From the NCBI GenBank assembly GCA_002964805.2, contig PUDQ02000016.1, forward strand, positions 744,001 through 808,000: a stretch of DNA of 64,000 bases, read 5' to 3'. The notes below the pieces were generated by a model. It saw nothing but the letters and a program-made list of their open reading frames with translations, searched no databases and had not been told where the DNA came from. Of the stretch, positions 21,528-33,062 are shown piece by piece. The stretch's first letter is position 1, and each line of letters starts with the position of its first letter. The position numbers and the translations under genes were made by a program. This DNA comes from Trametes villosa (Eukaryota > Basidiomycota > Agaricomycetes > Polyporales > Polyporaceae).

Positions 21528-24290
21528 GCGTGAATCGTGGCATGACGTGGAAAACTCGACGTCCGCGCCGCCGCACGCCTTCGCGATCACCGCACGGAGC
21601 CTGTCCTGCGCAACGGGGTGCTCCACGCGTTTTGGAATAGCCCATATGCTCCAGGTTCTCTTGATGCACAAGTGAGACTCGGAAAGACGTGGCGAATGGT
21701 GCGGAGAGCGCAAAAGGTCTCGCTGTATATGCACGAGTCAATTTCGGCGCGGAAGCGCATGCAGCTCGACAGAACTCACAGTATCAACCGCAATCTAACG
21801 CGAGTATATCGGCATTTCCGGTACGAGAGTGGTGAGACCAGACAAGCCCGCCTCATGGAAGGCATCCCGGTCAAGGGGTCGTTCTGCGAGCGCGGACGAC
21901 TGGTCTACAAAACGTAGATTGGGATACAGTTGAGGGATGGAGTGGTGTTCAGCTATGCATACAACTGCAGATCGTCAGCGGCATAAGTCACAATCTTGCG
22001 CGCGGTAGTGCCTACGAAGAGTTGCAGTGCCCGTAAACATTGCCGAGCGCTGCGGGCCTGACTTCGAACAGGGATGTCACCGGGGCCCCGCGCGCACTGG
22101 GCCGGGTCGAGCGAATCGCAATCGTCCAGGCTCTTCCCCAGTGTCGGCGGAAGCAGGGACCAGCAGATAACCCCCCCCCCCTTTTCAGCGGCCGATTGAC
22201 CGATCTCCTTGCGTTCGACAGCGCCGGACGTTAGGCTCGCACCCACCGTACGATACGCGCGACGTGGGTGAGGAGCTACAGTACATGTGACATGTGATGA
22301 GTGAACGAACTGACACCGCGAAAAACTGACGTACAGATGGGAAAGCGGCTCCAATAATGAGGAAACTCACGTTGCGGCTGAGGACGTCGAGGTAGAGAGG
22401 GGACGAGGCATGGCGGCAATTGACTGCTTCGCGCATGTACTGCGCGTACGCTTTTTGTGTCCTAGGCATAAATCTTTGTGAGCGTCTGTCACTCACCGGG
22501 TGGCGCTGTATATCCTATGCGCAATAGAACATCTAGAGATGTCTTTTCGCGAGGATGCTGATGCTGCCTCCCTGCGAAGAAGAGCATGGCACGGTGTGGA
22601 CCTTTGAGCGGCAGCGAAGCAAACGGGGCAGATCGCAGTGCGTGTTGCTTCAAAGCTTCCGCAATCAGCCACGTGTTTCCGGACTGCTGCTCGAAAGCTC
22701 CACAGTTCTTGCACGTAGTGCAGAGTGCGGCCATAGCTAGTTGAAGCTGAAGACGCTGGCACGAACTTGTGGCAGGCGACCTGAGGCGACCTGGCGAGAG
22801 AGTAGGACAAGCGCTGGAGCCTGGGTGATCATGACGTCATCGACTTTAGCGCTGGCAGCCGGGGCGGCCGCGCGCAAATCCTCTCCTTTGCCTCGTCTTC
22901 TCTCGCTCGCTCGTCTGCCATGCTATTCTTCGATAAAATCCTCGCCCTCAGCCTTCATGCACATGACCTCGCCCTGGATGTACTCATCTTCTGTCTTGGA
23001 CCTCGTACGACACAACAATACTCGGTACCCTTGGCTTAGCCTGGCGACTCCTCGCAAACCTCCACAATCTGGAACACTGGTGGTGGGCTACACGGCAAGT
23101 TGCCAGTAAGCATGATACGGGACATATGTATCCCCCGCTTTTACTGTGAAATTCTATTTCGTGGTCATTCCTGTTCAACGATGCGCTGTCGACATTGTCT
23201 CCCGGACCCGCAGTCCGTCTGGATTTCCTTCCATCCTCATCTAGAATGGCGCATCGATCGCGGCCTGAACGACGAGAGCTAACCCCCACCAGTTTTCAGT
23301 GCCTATCCGCACGGCTGTCGCGTTGTAAACTGAGGGCATTAGGTGCTCGTTGCGGCGCCTCCAGCCCTCACCCTCACATGGACCGTCCGACATGAATCTT
23401 CCTCCCTCAGCGAGGTGCCTTTCCGCGCCTCAAACCTAACCCTACTTTTCCTCCCAGGTCCTCGGAGAACACACGTAGCCGACCTAGTCACTTGCCCAGC
23501 CTGGGACGTCCCTGATGCTCGACGACGCCCTGCACATGATTCAGGTACGGCACACTTCTTCTGCGCGCATTACCCGTGATCTCATTCACTGAAGAACTTG
23601 CAGCCGTCTCGTTCAAGTCCGAGCTATCGATTTCATGCCACGCTCCCTGTCTTTCCCAAGCCCGCCGGGCAGGATGCTATGACGATCTCCGCTGGGTGCC
23701 TCGGTCTCGACCTATCAGGCTCGTTCCTCGCAATGACAATTCAAGAGGATCCCAACCAACTCTCGCGCTTTCCGTGCGCACGTCCTGTCCGCATTCGAGG
23801 GCAGTGATGGAGTCCTGACTGCCCTGTTCAAGCACGACCACCCAATCGCACACCCTGCCGCCTTCCAGCTACATCTCGCCGTAACACGCGCCCACTACTA
23901 TCCTCTACCTGTTTCCCGTCACCGCGGCATCCCGGAGCGTCCGGTCTCCTTTCTTTCGACTAGTACACCGCTCAGAGGGGCTCGCCGTGCTCTGGCCATC
24001 CTGCGGGCTTTGATGCACTTCGGAACCTCACCTCACCCGTGCGCGGCCCGTTCGCAGACCCAAAATCTTTGTCAGCCCCGCAGTGCAGGTCGAGGTGCAC
24101 GAGCACAGGGAACGGGTCGGCGTCCGCCTGGCCGTCGCGGAGGCGTTCTCGACTCCACTTCTGCCTCGACTCGCCCTCCATTCCCGGGCGCTGGTTGGCC
24201 TGTGTTCGTCCGTTTGTGTCGAGGCGGGTCCGCGAGGAATACGACCTACATATGCGTACGCGAAGTGAGAGGCAGGTATAAGTACACTGC
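21528..24290. repeat. Diverged segmental copy C
   Basis: The left edge is fused to the regulator relic. Bases 21541-21620 on the minus strand read HPVAQDRLRAVIAKACGG, equivalent to the end of the helix-I exon in copy B; the preceding helix-I exon is deleted here. Bases 22250-22860 match copies A and B. From about 22900 to 24290 the plus strand matches copy A (1060-2460), including the unknown ORF relic. Reading frames are broken throughout, so no intact gene is claimed. Confidence 0.55.
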
Positions 24291-24631
24291 CTTGCTTTTG
24301 GAAACATATTTCGAGCGTCCAGAAATCAAATGTCGAACACGACACCATACGCTCGGGAATACCGCATTATCAATGGATACGGATTATATGCCCACCCCGT
24401 TTAACTCGGGATTTTTGGCGGGCGTAAATATTTACAGCTGGTCTCAAAGAGTGGGGTTGTCTCAAGAACTGGGGCGTGACTGTAGATCCAAGGTAACGGT
24501 TGCCGGTCCCCACAGGTGCGGTGGGTAGGAGGCTCCGGAGCCTGCCCTTAGGTGCCTCGCAGTCCCCGCTCCCGGCTATTCACCTGCAGGCGCTCCACCA
24601 CCGCCACCCCTCTCTTTCGGACAACCGCAAG

Positions 24632-26406
24632 ATGTACTTGTGGCACGTCCCCGTCCTGCTCTTTCTGCTGGCCAACTGTTCCCCCAGCGAAGCTGCGCTC
24701 TTCTCGCGCAACGCCGACTCGGACTCCCCGCTCGCCCGCGCAGCGCGCCACGTTCGCCGTCACGTAATTAAGCGGAGCACAGGCCTCCTCGACGACCTCC
24801 GCCTCGCGTACGCAGGCGTGCGGCTCCAACACCAGCAGCAACATGGACAGCAGCAAGTGATATTCCAGTCGTCCAAGATGTATTGCGTGAACAACGCCGC
24901 CACAGGGCTTAGTAGCGGCACGAATAACGCCACCAGTGGGTCTGCTGCCCCCACTCCGAGCGGTACAGACAGCTCACAGAACGCCTCTTCCGCTGCTCCT
25001 TCGGCGACCCGATCGTCTTCCCCAAATGTGGCTATGACCTCGATGAACCCCACTACAACGAAATCACCTGCAGCCTCGGCGACGAGTCCGGCGTCTGCTT
25101 CGCAACCGAGCAGTACTGGAAGCTCACCAAGTAGCGGTCCTTCGTCACCATGGAAGGTCGCCCAAAGCTATGTGAGTCACATCTTGATCTCCACAATACC
25201 GACCGATCCTGAAAGTATCGCAGGAAGGCAGCTCTTTCTTCGACGGCTGGGATTTCCAGAACAGTATCGACAACACCACGCACACTGTGGCGCAGTACCT
25301 AGACCGCGACACTGCTGTGAGTTCCTGATCTTGCAGTTCAGCTGAATATTGTGCTGACTATGCCCTTCAGCGATCCTTGAATATTATAGAGATCAACGAC
25401 GCGGGAAACGCCATCATGCGTGCGGAGACGACTGGAACCGTCTCGGGATACCGCAAGAGCATACGCATGACCACCCAGTACAGCTACACTGGCGGCCTGA
25501 TTGTATTGGACGCCGTACACATGCCGACAGGTTGCGGGACATGGCCGGCATTCTGGAGCAACGGTACGTCTCCTTAAACGGCTGTATATTGCGCTTATGC
25601 TGACTCGGTGGCTACAGGTCCAGGCTGGCCTGCAGGCGGGGAGATTGACATGGTCGAGGGCGTGAATGACTACACCAACGACCAGGTGACGCTCCACACG
25701 GCTCCTGGCTGCAGCCTGCCCTCGTTGGACCCCAAAGCGCTCGGCATATCCGGTTCTCTTATCAGTGGCACGGACTGCGGCGCGGCGGCCACTGCGAACA
25801 CCGGCTGTGGTGTGCGTGCAAGCGAGACGAATTCGTTTGGTGCTCCCTTCAACAAGATAGGCGGCGGTGTCTATGCTAGTAAGTGGTTTGCAAGCCCTAG
25901 ACTGCACGACAATAACCCTTCATAGCCCTCTGGGACGACGACGGTATCAAGACATGGTTCTTCCCTCGCAGCTCAATACCCTCAGACCTGTCCAGTGGGG
26001 CGCCTCAGCCGACGTCTTGGGGCACGCCCATGGCTGCGTTCCCTGCCTCGTCATGCGACCCGTTCAAATACTTCTATCAGCACACCGCCATCTTTGACAA
26101 CAAGTTCTGGTACGTACCCCCGGGCCGTGAGCGCGAGATCCGGCCACGCCTGATGCATACTCGCAGCGGCGACTGGGGAGCCGCTGTATGGGGCGCGGCA
26201 GGCGTACCCGGGCAGGAGCAGAGCTGCGCGGCGCGCACCGGCGTCGCGTCGTGCGCGGACTTCGTACTCAACAACGGCGGATCGTTCACCGAAGCTTGTG
26301 AGTGGCCCGCGTTCTTCTACCTCGTTGCGGGCAGTGGCTGATCGTGACGCCGAACCCTGCAGACTGGGAGGTGAAGAGTGTCAAGATCTACCAGAAGAGC
26401 TCATAA
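24632..26406 (+). CDS. Secreted GH16 beta-glucanase
   Basis: Seven exons (24632-25171, 25224-25316, 25371-25563, 25618-25878, 25926-26109, 26167-26297, 26363-26406) give 481 residues; all phases agree. Residues 1-22 are a signal peptide. Residues about 75-180 are a Ser/Thr/Ala-rich linker, probably O-mannosylated. The GH16 domain runs from about 181 to the end and begins EGSSFFDGWDF. The catalytic motif is GGEIDMVEG, with nucleophile E284, helper D286 and acid/base E289, preceded by GTWPAFWSN. Fungal enzymes of this subgroup cut beta-1,3(4)- or beta-1,3(6)-glucans in the wall. The stop follows YQKSS, and no GPI tail is present. The next intact genes are also glucan genes. The enzyme is judged complete, but its bond preference cannot be read from sequence alone. 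Confidence 0.9.
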
Positions 26407-29400
26407 CGCGCTACGTGTCGCGGAGGCGCCTTTTGCGCTGCTACCGCCGCCCCCGTCTGGCGAGTGCGCCGCGTGTCGCCTGTCGTCGTCTTCGGACACA
26501 CAAACGTCCCTCCGCCTCTCCATTCTTGGGGCAATCGCACGTACTTCAGCGGCTGACCGGCGGTCGTTGATCGGCCGCAGCGGACAGGGCACCGGGCGCC
26601 CACAGAGCACGACGATTATACATTCAGAACCATTCGAACGAAATCACAAGTATTTAGAGCCAATGCACGGCCGGATCCGCGTCAGCAGTCGACAACGACG
26701 TCCACGACCTTCACGCCGCCGCTACAACCGCTTTTGTGACAGTGGGTGGCCTGCGGGCACTGAGTACTGCGGTAACGGGGCAGATACCGAACGGCGAGGT
26801 TGCGGAAGACGTCATCCAGCCGCCTAATTATTGATCGGAGGGTGTACGGCGAGGCTCAGTTCGCAATACTGAAGATATCCAGATAATAGAATACATGCTT
26901 CTTGCCCCCCGTGGTGGGGGCCGACGTACTCACATCCTCTCGCGGGCGGAGTGTAGCGGTGCTCATCATCCCCGCACGCATTTCTCCAAGTACCGGTGGC
27001 GCTGCTCTGAGTCCGAGGCTGCGAGGCTTACGGCGTCACCATTCCCCCCGAGAGCGAACGCGGCTCGGGACATGGTGAGAATATGCTGATGCGCACCTCA
27101 GGCTCTGGTCCCTGTGATGGCCCTCCGTCGTGCTGTGGTCGCCCCGGTTTCGCGTCGCCGAAGGAGCTCGCATAGAACACGAGTAGGGTGCGTCAGGGCA
27201 CGATGACTCGGAGAGAGCTGATGTCCGTTCTCAGGGCCGTATCCTCCGATCTTCGGATTCGTGAGCTTCTGGACCGGTACGGGAGAGCTTCGTGGACGCT
27301 CACCGGGTTGGGATCGTTGAGTAGCGGCGGGGTCGCCTCGCGCCCACCGGCTCATCTGCACAGACCTGGGCGACGAGTCGAGAGGGGCTCTAGAGCGGAG
27401 CGTTGCAGGCGACAAGCAGGGGCGAGCGGCGCCGATCGTGGACGGCCCGACGTCGAACGAGTGACGCGAGAGGCGGAATGATGGTGGGGGTGACGGCTGG
27501 GTGGAAAGACTCACAGGTTACGAGGGATGCCAAGAGGGAGGAATGGTACGCGTCGGGTCAAATGTGTCGCGCGGACGTTGCTATCCCAGGCAGAAGGGAC
27601 GGTACAATTGTGGGTCCGACCGCAGGGGAGGTCGGCGGTGGATGACACAGCGCCCGACCCGGAGATTACCACGGGCCGAACCCTGAGGCCTGGACGCCTG
27701 CCAGATCCTGGACGGATAGCAGCACGCGTGCCGCGACCACGCTTCCAATGGGTCTTCTGGCTCGATCGACCGACCCTGTAGAAGCGTTGTCGAAACTGCG
27801 GTTTCCCTCGCACCCTCGACAGTGTACCCAGGCCACAGCGCCCCCGCCCCCGCCCATAGATCTGTTCGGATGAACGTGCGCATACCCAGCCGCGCGCCAT
27901 TCCCGGCTGTGGTATCTCCAGTCGGGCGCGGGTCCCGGAGTACGCAGGCTGTTCCGACAGTTCTGCCCGGTGCATTATGCGGTTATTCTGGGGAGGCTGC
28001 ACTCGAGTCGCCTGTGCTCTCTCTCCGATCAGCAGGTGACCGCGCTCGATCCGCAGAGCGAATTCGGGCCACTCGACGGCCTGTGCGTCACGGCCCTCTG
28101 GGAAGTAGCCCATGATCTCACGCACGGGCCCTCGAGGCATACGCCCATCCCGAGGCTGAACAGCTTCGAACTCCCTTCTACAGAGGGGCTTGTTGGACAC
28201 TAGCCCGGGAGCCGTGCAGGGCTGTCCAATCGCCTCTCGTTTCCCAGGCCGTTGTCAATGTGGTGCCTGGTGTCAATTCGATATGCGTTTCACGTCACGG
28301 TGTTAGTGCATGTACGTACAGGGGTATACGTTCGCCCAGGTAATGGACACCCTCCTGGACGGCTCCCGAACGCGATTGACGTCTGCGCGGGAGGGTTCAC
28401 GAGAGGTATTCGCTCCGAGTGCACACCGTCCCGAACTCCGTCCGACCAGGAGTTCGGGGGTCGCGCTTTCCAGTGTGTGCATAGCACGTCGGACGCAGGT
28501 CGTGTGCACGACGAGTATGTACCAATTCCCGGGCTCATACAATCCGACGCTAGGATTGCCGTGCAGCTGAACTCGAGATATGTATTCTGCGAAACGGAAG
28601 TACGACGAAGTACCGGTGTAGGTACTCGCAACGCTGCGACGTCGCTCTCGAGGGAACGCGGCAGCTGCGGGGAGCTTTTACGAGACGTCACAGACTCGTG
28701 CCATTCGTCCGCGTTCGCTGTCCGGCCGCCCCCATAGATTCCACTCGTTTTCCCGCATAGGACGCACAGAGGAGGTTCCGCCGACGGCGTGTACGCTCCC
28801 CGGTGGGTCACACACGAACAGAACGAGCGCAGATGTGGCCGCACAAGGTGGCAGCCGTAACGCAGCTTCGAGCGCGTACGCACCGCGCCGACGGCCTCCA
28901 CGAACAAGGCCCGAAGGTGCGCCATGACCGCGAACATCCTCGGATCCGCGCCCGGTGCGTACACGCGCCGTCTGCGACGCTGGGCCGAGCGGGGGACGAT
29001 CGCAGGGAGGGCCCTCGTCCCGCACGGCGACCATCAGCAGTGCGCTCTGCACGCCTGCCCCCTCCGTCGCAATATTCGCTGATTGGTGCCGTGCGACGCA
29101 CCTGCGTGCCGCTCGAGCCTGGAGCCTCCAAGCACCCGTGCGAGCCGAACGCACGCGGCGGGGCGTCCGGTGAGGAAGGGGCGTACGTACGCCGCGCCAG
29201 GGCCCCCGCCCGTGTCGTGCTGTGGATGGTGCGATTCCGTCGTGCAAACCCACTAAATAGGCGATGATAGACCCGAGAGGCAAGGGCGGAGTGGGCGTAT
29301 GCACCTTAGAAGCCTTCACAGTGCGAGGGCGGGCGGAAAAACAGGCGGGAGGGTCGTCAAGAACGGCAAGCCGGGGGCGGGAAGGGCGGCCAAGAGGGAG

Positions 29401-29414
29401 ACGGCGGGAGCTCA
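26407..29414. other. GC-rich stretch without a supportable gene
   Basis: Several long frames occur on both strands (for example 27511-28200 minus and 28252-28737 plus), but none shows a domain, signal peptide or conserved splice structure. The 400-codon minus frame at 28678-29880 runs antisense through the regulator relic and is probably chance openness in GC-rich DNA. Confidence 0.4.
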
Positions 29415-30478
29415 AAGAAGCAGGTGCAGGTGGTTGTAGGTGGTTGTGTGCCGGGAGGGAGTGCGCTGGGGACGCGCGTCTGTCCGGGGGCCGTGGAGCG
29501 TAGGCGCCGGAAGCACAGTCCGGTTTGACCGGAGTGAGAAGCGCCCAGGACGACAGACTGCTCGGCCTTCGCGCCTCCGCCCGCTCCTTTCTCCCTCTCC
29601 TCTCCGCGGCCACTCCCGGGGCTTTCTCTCGCCTTCTTGCATGGTACGAACCTCCGGTCAACCTAGTCGCAATGTCTGTAGAGCTGAGGAAGAACTCGCG
29701 CAAGATCAGCACGGACGAGGACATCGAGCTCAAGCGGGCCTGGGGTGAAATTTTGAAATCTCGTGCGCAGAGGTTAGTTGCATCTGTTCCGACAGCATCT
29801 CTCTGATTGACAATCGTTTCCTCGGGCGCGCTTATTAGACTTTGATCTCGGTGAGTACCGACGTGACATACGGCAAACATTCCAGGATTTCAGGGTCCCC
29901 GGAGAGCTACAAGTTGCAACGAACCCGACATGCCGCAGGTAACCTTTGCCCGAGGAAGGGATCCGCGACATGTCTGGTTCGTTTCAACTTAATGCACCCC
30001 GCCAGGTATCATGGGAACCCGGGATGCTTAGTGTGAAACGATATTCACACATAATGCTCATTTGCGCAAGACGACAACCGACCCTGACGAGGAGGGGGAA
30101 GCGGCCGAGCTCGCCAACGTCTACGTCTCCTTCCCTCTCACAATCATCGAGGAAAGCACTGATGCTCTGCTCGAGCAGCTCGAGGCGCATCTACCACCCC
30201 AGCCGCGTGCGTGGGCTTATCTGGAGCACACGACCAGGTGGTGTCCCCGGGTCTAGCGCCACGGGCTGATCGACGACATACTGGTCCCCATCTACGAATG
30301 CCTTAAGGACCCCAAAAGGAACGCATATCATCGGGACGCTGCCACTCGCTCGCTCTGCTCTACTTGGTCTTTGCTGTGGGCGCTCTCCTGGATTTGATTC
30401 TGCAGCCCTGTCGCGCCGAGGCGGAGCCGTCTTATCGTCTAGGGAGATCTGCTCTGCCTTTGCGTTCAGTGTTCGACC
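29415..30478 (+). pseudogene. Promoter and 5' half of a duplicated Zn2Cys6 regulator, zinc cluster deleted
   Basis: Bases 29415-29670 match the promoter of the regulator at 42456-46073 (its 46360-46075 region). The start at 29671 and the first exon (RKNSRKISTDEDIELKRA) are kept. Just before the first zinc-binding cysteine the sequence is disturbed and jumps, near 29770, to the intron that follows exon 4 in the intact gene, so the exons encoding the Zn2Cys6 cluster and linker are gone. The next small exon and the regulatory-domain exon follow (FPLTIIEE, DALLEQLEAHLPPQPRAWA), but with a short deletion and a TAG near 30255. The intron at about 29850-30070 has grown to roughly 220 bases from about 43. 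Similarity stops at about 30478. It lies on the opposite strand to both the intact gene and the 3' relic. Confidence 0.8.
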
Positions 30479-31179
30479 TGGGGCGGCGAGCGTGTAGAGT
30501 GCGGCTGGCGGTGAATATATTTTGTTGCGCGCCGACCGACCAGAGGGACACCAGGGGGGAAGGCTGTCCGCTGTACACAGAACGAGTTACTCACCCGTCT
30601 ACAGACAGGCTGCCTCGGCCCACCTCGGAAGTCGCGCCTTCGTCTTCTCCGCCGCCCGCCCCGGACGCCTCCACCAGGCAAGCGAACTCGACGCCGGAGC
30701 CCCGGATGCCTGCGGCGTCCGGAAATTCCGCCCCCTCACGAGTCGGTTGGCGAGTGCTCGCGCGCGCACGCGTCTTCGCACGACCTCGCAGCACCCTGGG
30801 CCCCGGGGTCGTACGAAACCACGCGCCGGCGCCGCCCCGCCATGGTTCGCACGGGGAAATACGAGCTCGCCTTGAAACACGAGTCGCGTACCGCGGCGCC
30901 ACGGACCTGAACGTCCCCCCACGTCCCGCCCTGACCCGTGAACACAACGCCGTGGCGGTGTGGCCGCCGTATGTATGTCGAGCCCGAGAACGACGCACCC
31001 GTCCGTGTACCGGTGCACAGCGCAGTCATCGCCGCCGCGCGCAGTCCTAGTGGATCTCCGAGACGCGTGTGCGGACGTACACCGCTGAAGGGCGCGGGCA
31101 CGAATGTGTAGGTAAGCTAGCTTGCTCGACTCGGAGAGTACAAAGCACGCCGCGTACTCACAGCCTCTAGTTCTCATCC
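30479..31179. other. No supportable gene
   Basis: GC-rich sequence with chance frames on both strands. It begins exactly where regulator similarity ends, so 30478 marks a rearrangement breakpoint. Confidence 0.4.
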
Positions 31180-31545
31180 GGAGCGTCACAGCCCCGCTTC
31201 CCGCCGTGGAACAGCAGACGGGGGGTCCGGGGGGTCCGCACGCGTCGTAGAACGCTATCCGTGTTTAGCGGATTGCGAGGGCGCGGCGCCCCGGACCATC
31301 GCACTCTGGTAGGGCCAGGGGACGATATAAGCGGGGACGTGCTGAGGGCGGAATATAGTGTCACTCACCGGGGCTCGGGCCAGCGGCGTCGGGGCGACAG
31401 GAGGCAAACGACTTCGCGAGAGCGTGTCGCGCCGCGTGTATCGCGCAAGAGCCTGCCTCTCGTTTTCCGACCGCCGCAGATGCCTCTGAATGGGCTAAAC
31501 GCACCGATGCAGCCATCATCCGAACGCAAATCCCGTGGGATAACG
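31180..31545. repeat. Diverged tandem repeat, unit 1
   Basis: Similar in order to 31795-32150. Shared landmarks are GCGAGGGCGCGGC, a CACTCACCGG block, and CTTCGCGAGAGCGTG / CTTCGCGAGGGCGTG followed by CGCAAGAGCC / CGCAAGAGCC. A minus-strand frame gives PRPRNPLN here and PRPRKPLN in unit 2, which hints at an old coding origin, but no family is recognised. Confidence 0.45.
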
Positions 31546-31794
31546 GTGAGTCGCTCTCCTTGGGGGACGTTACACATGTGCTCACCGTCATCAGTGCGAC
31601 CCATCTCCTTCCACGAGCACCTCGAGCTCGGCGTGCCGACGGCGGGCCGGGCCCTTTAGGAAATGCGCCGGGTTGTTGAGACGTGTGCGGACGTGCGGGC
31701 TATGCGAGATACAAGCAGGAAAGTCTACTAGGTCAGCTAGTTCATTCAACTCGTAGGATGCGAGGCACGCGTACTCACAGCTCCTAGTTTGTTT

Positions 31795-32150
31795 CCGGGA
31801 CGTCACCCCCTCGGTCTGCATGAAGAGGCGGATCATCCGCATCCCTCGTACTGCGGTAGCCGCGTTCAACGGCTTGCGAGGGCGCGGCACCAGGTACCAG
31901 TGTTCCCCCACTGCGACCGCGCCGCACGAGAGTAGTGTAAGCCGGATTGCGCCCAGAGCGGGAAGTATAGTGCCGCTCACCGGATGGCAGTAGCCGGGGC
32001 CGTCTACGATGCTCTTCAGCGGGGGAGGAGACCGCGCACACAGTCGGCTGCGGCCCGTCCCAACAGGGAACGGCGGCGGTGTTGGAGTGAGTCAAGGAGG
32101 GGGAAGGCTTCGCGAGGGCGTGCGGTGTCGTGTGCGTCTCGCAAGAGCCC
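31795..32150. repeat. Diverged tandem repeat, unit 2
   Basis: Second unit of the pair described at 31180-31545. It ends about 40 bases before the lanosterol synthase fragment. Confidence 0.45.
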
Positions 32151-32189
32151 CCCACACATTGTGCTGGCCTAGAGAGACTATTTAGGACT

Positions 32190-32560
32190 CACATTCCCCA
32201 GTCACCGTTCTCGAGCCGCTCCTCGAGCTGGAACGGCATGTCGGACACATACGAGGCGATGACCAGCCATAGGCTCTCCATCCTCCGTCGGCCGGTGCCC
32301 ATCCTCGGCCTGCAGGTGCTTGAAGGAGCGGTAGCCGTTCCGGGCGGCCTCGAGAGCATTTGTTGCTTTCGGGACTGCGGGGAGGTCGAGGGGGGTGCCG
32401 AGCCGGTGCTTGTCGCAATCCATCCGCGGCCAGGCGGCGACCTCGCAGTCAGTGCGTAGGTAGTGCCAGATGTGGTCGCCGTCCTCAGAGACATGAAGCC
32501 GTCAGCGCGAGTAGTCGTTGAAGGGGAGCTCTTCCGGCGATGGGGGCAGATCGAGCGGCG
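32190..32560 (-). pseudogene. ERG7: Lanosterol synthase fragment, broken
   Basis: Read on the minus strand, the sequence gives [53 protein letters not shown] and, after a frame change near 32260-32300, [19 protein letters not shown]. This is the conserved N-terminal region of oxidosqualene:lanosterol cyclase (ergosterol pathway). It is clearly dead. TGA at 32512-32514 replaces the usual tryptophan before RLHV. The expected CEYGGPMF stretch is scrambled. Only about 120 of about 730 residues are present, with neither the catalytic Asp region nor the rest of the barrel. No ergosterol gene lies nearby, so this is a stray duplicated piece. Confidence 0.75.
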
Positions 32561-33062
32561 CGAATGCTGGCATCGGTCGCGGTCAACCCGTCGGCGTTAG
32601 AATATTTCCGGGGGGCCAGTACCCCTCGGTGAGCCCTCAGTCTGCTCGTGCCAGGATCGGGCATAATTGACCTCGGGTTCGTACACGCCATATCACGATC
32701 ACACAGAGCTGACTTGCGCACCCGAGGGCACATCTGTAAATCCTCATTACTTCTACGCTAATTCCCCAACCGACGACAGGGATACGGGCCGTCGGACATG
32801 AGAATAGAACGCAGCTATTGTGGATTAGTAGAGAGCGAGGGGGCCAGCCGTATGTAATCAAGATACGAAGAGAGTCCGAAACAAGACAAAGCAATGGTAT
32901 GTAAAGAGAGAGCGTACGAAAGCAGGCACTGGGGTAATCGGGGGAGGGTAAGGACCGGACGCGGATGGCGGCCTGTGCGGGGAGGCCAGGCGTTCCGCAG
33001 CGCTTCGAGAACGCGCCGCTCTCTAGCGAGGGCACGTCCAGCTCAGGGGAGTACGCCGTGGC
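32561..33062. other. 3' flank of the minus-strand KRE6 gene
   Basis: No coding signal is seen. It presumably holds the 3' UTR of the KRE6-like gene ending at 33063. Confidence 0.4.

Noticed and set aside
1..24290. Interpretation of copies A, B and C as a transposon
   Set aside because: No terminal inverted or direct long repeats, target-site duplications, transposase or reverse transcriptase were recognised.
28678..29880. 400-codon minus-strand open frame
   Set aside because: It runs antisense through the regulator relic and its promoter, has a biased Arg/Pro/Ala composition and no domain; openness is expected in GC-rich DNA.
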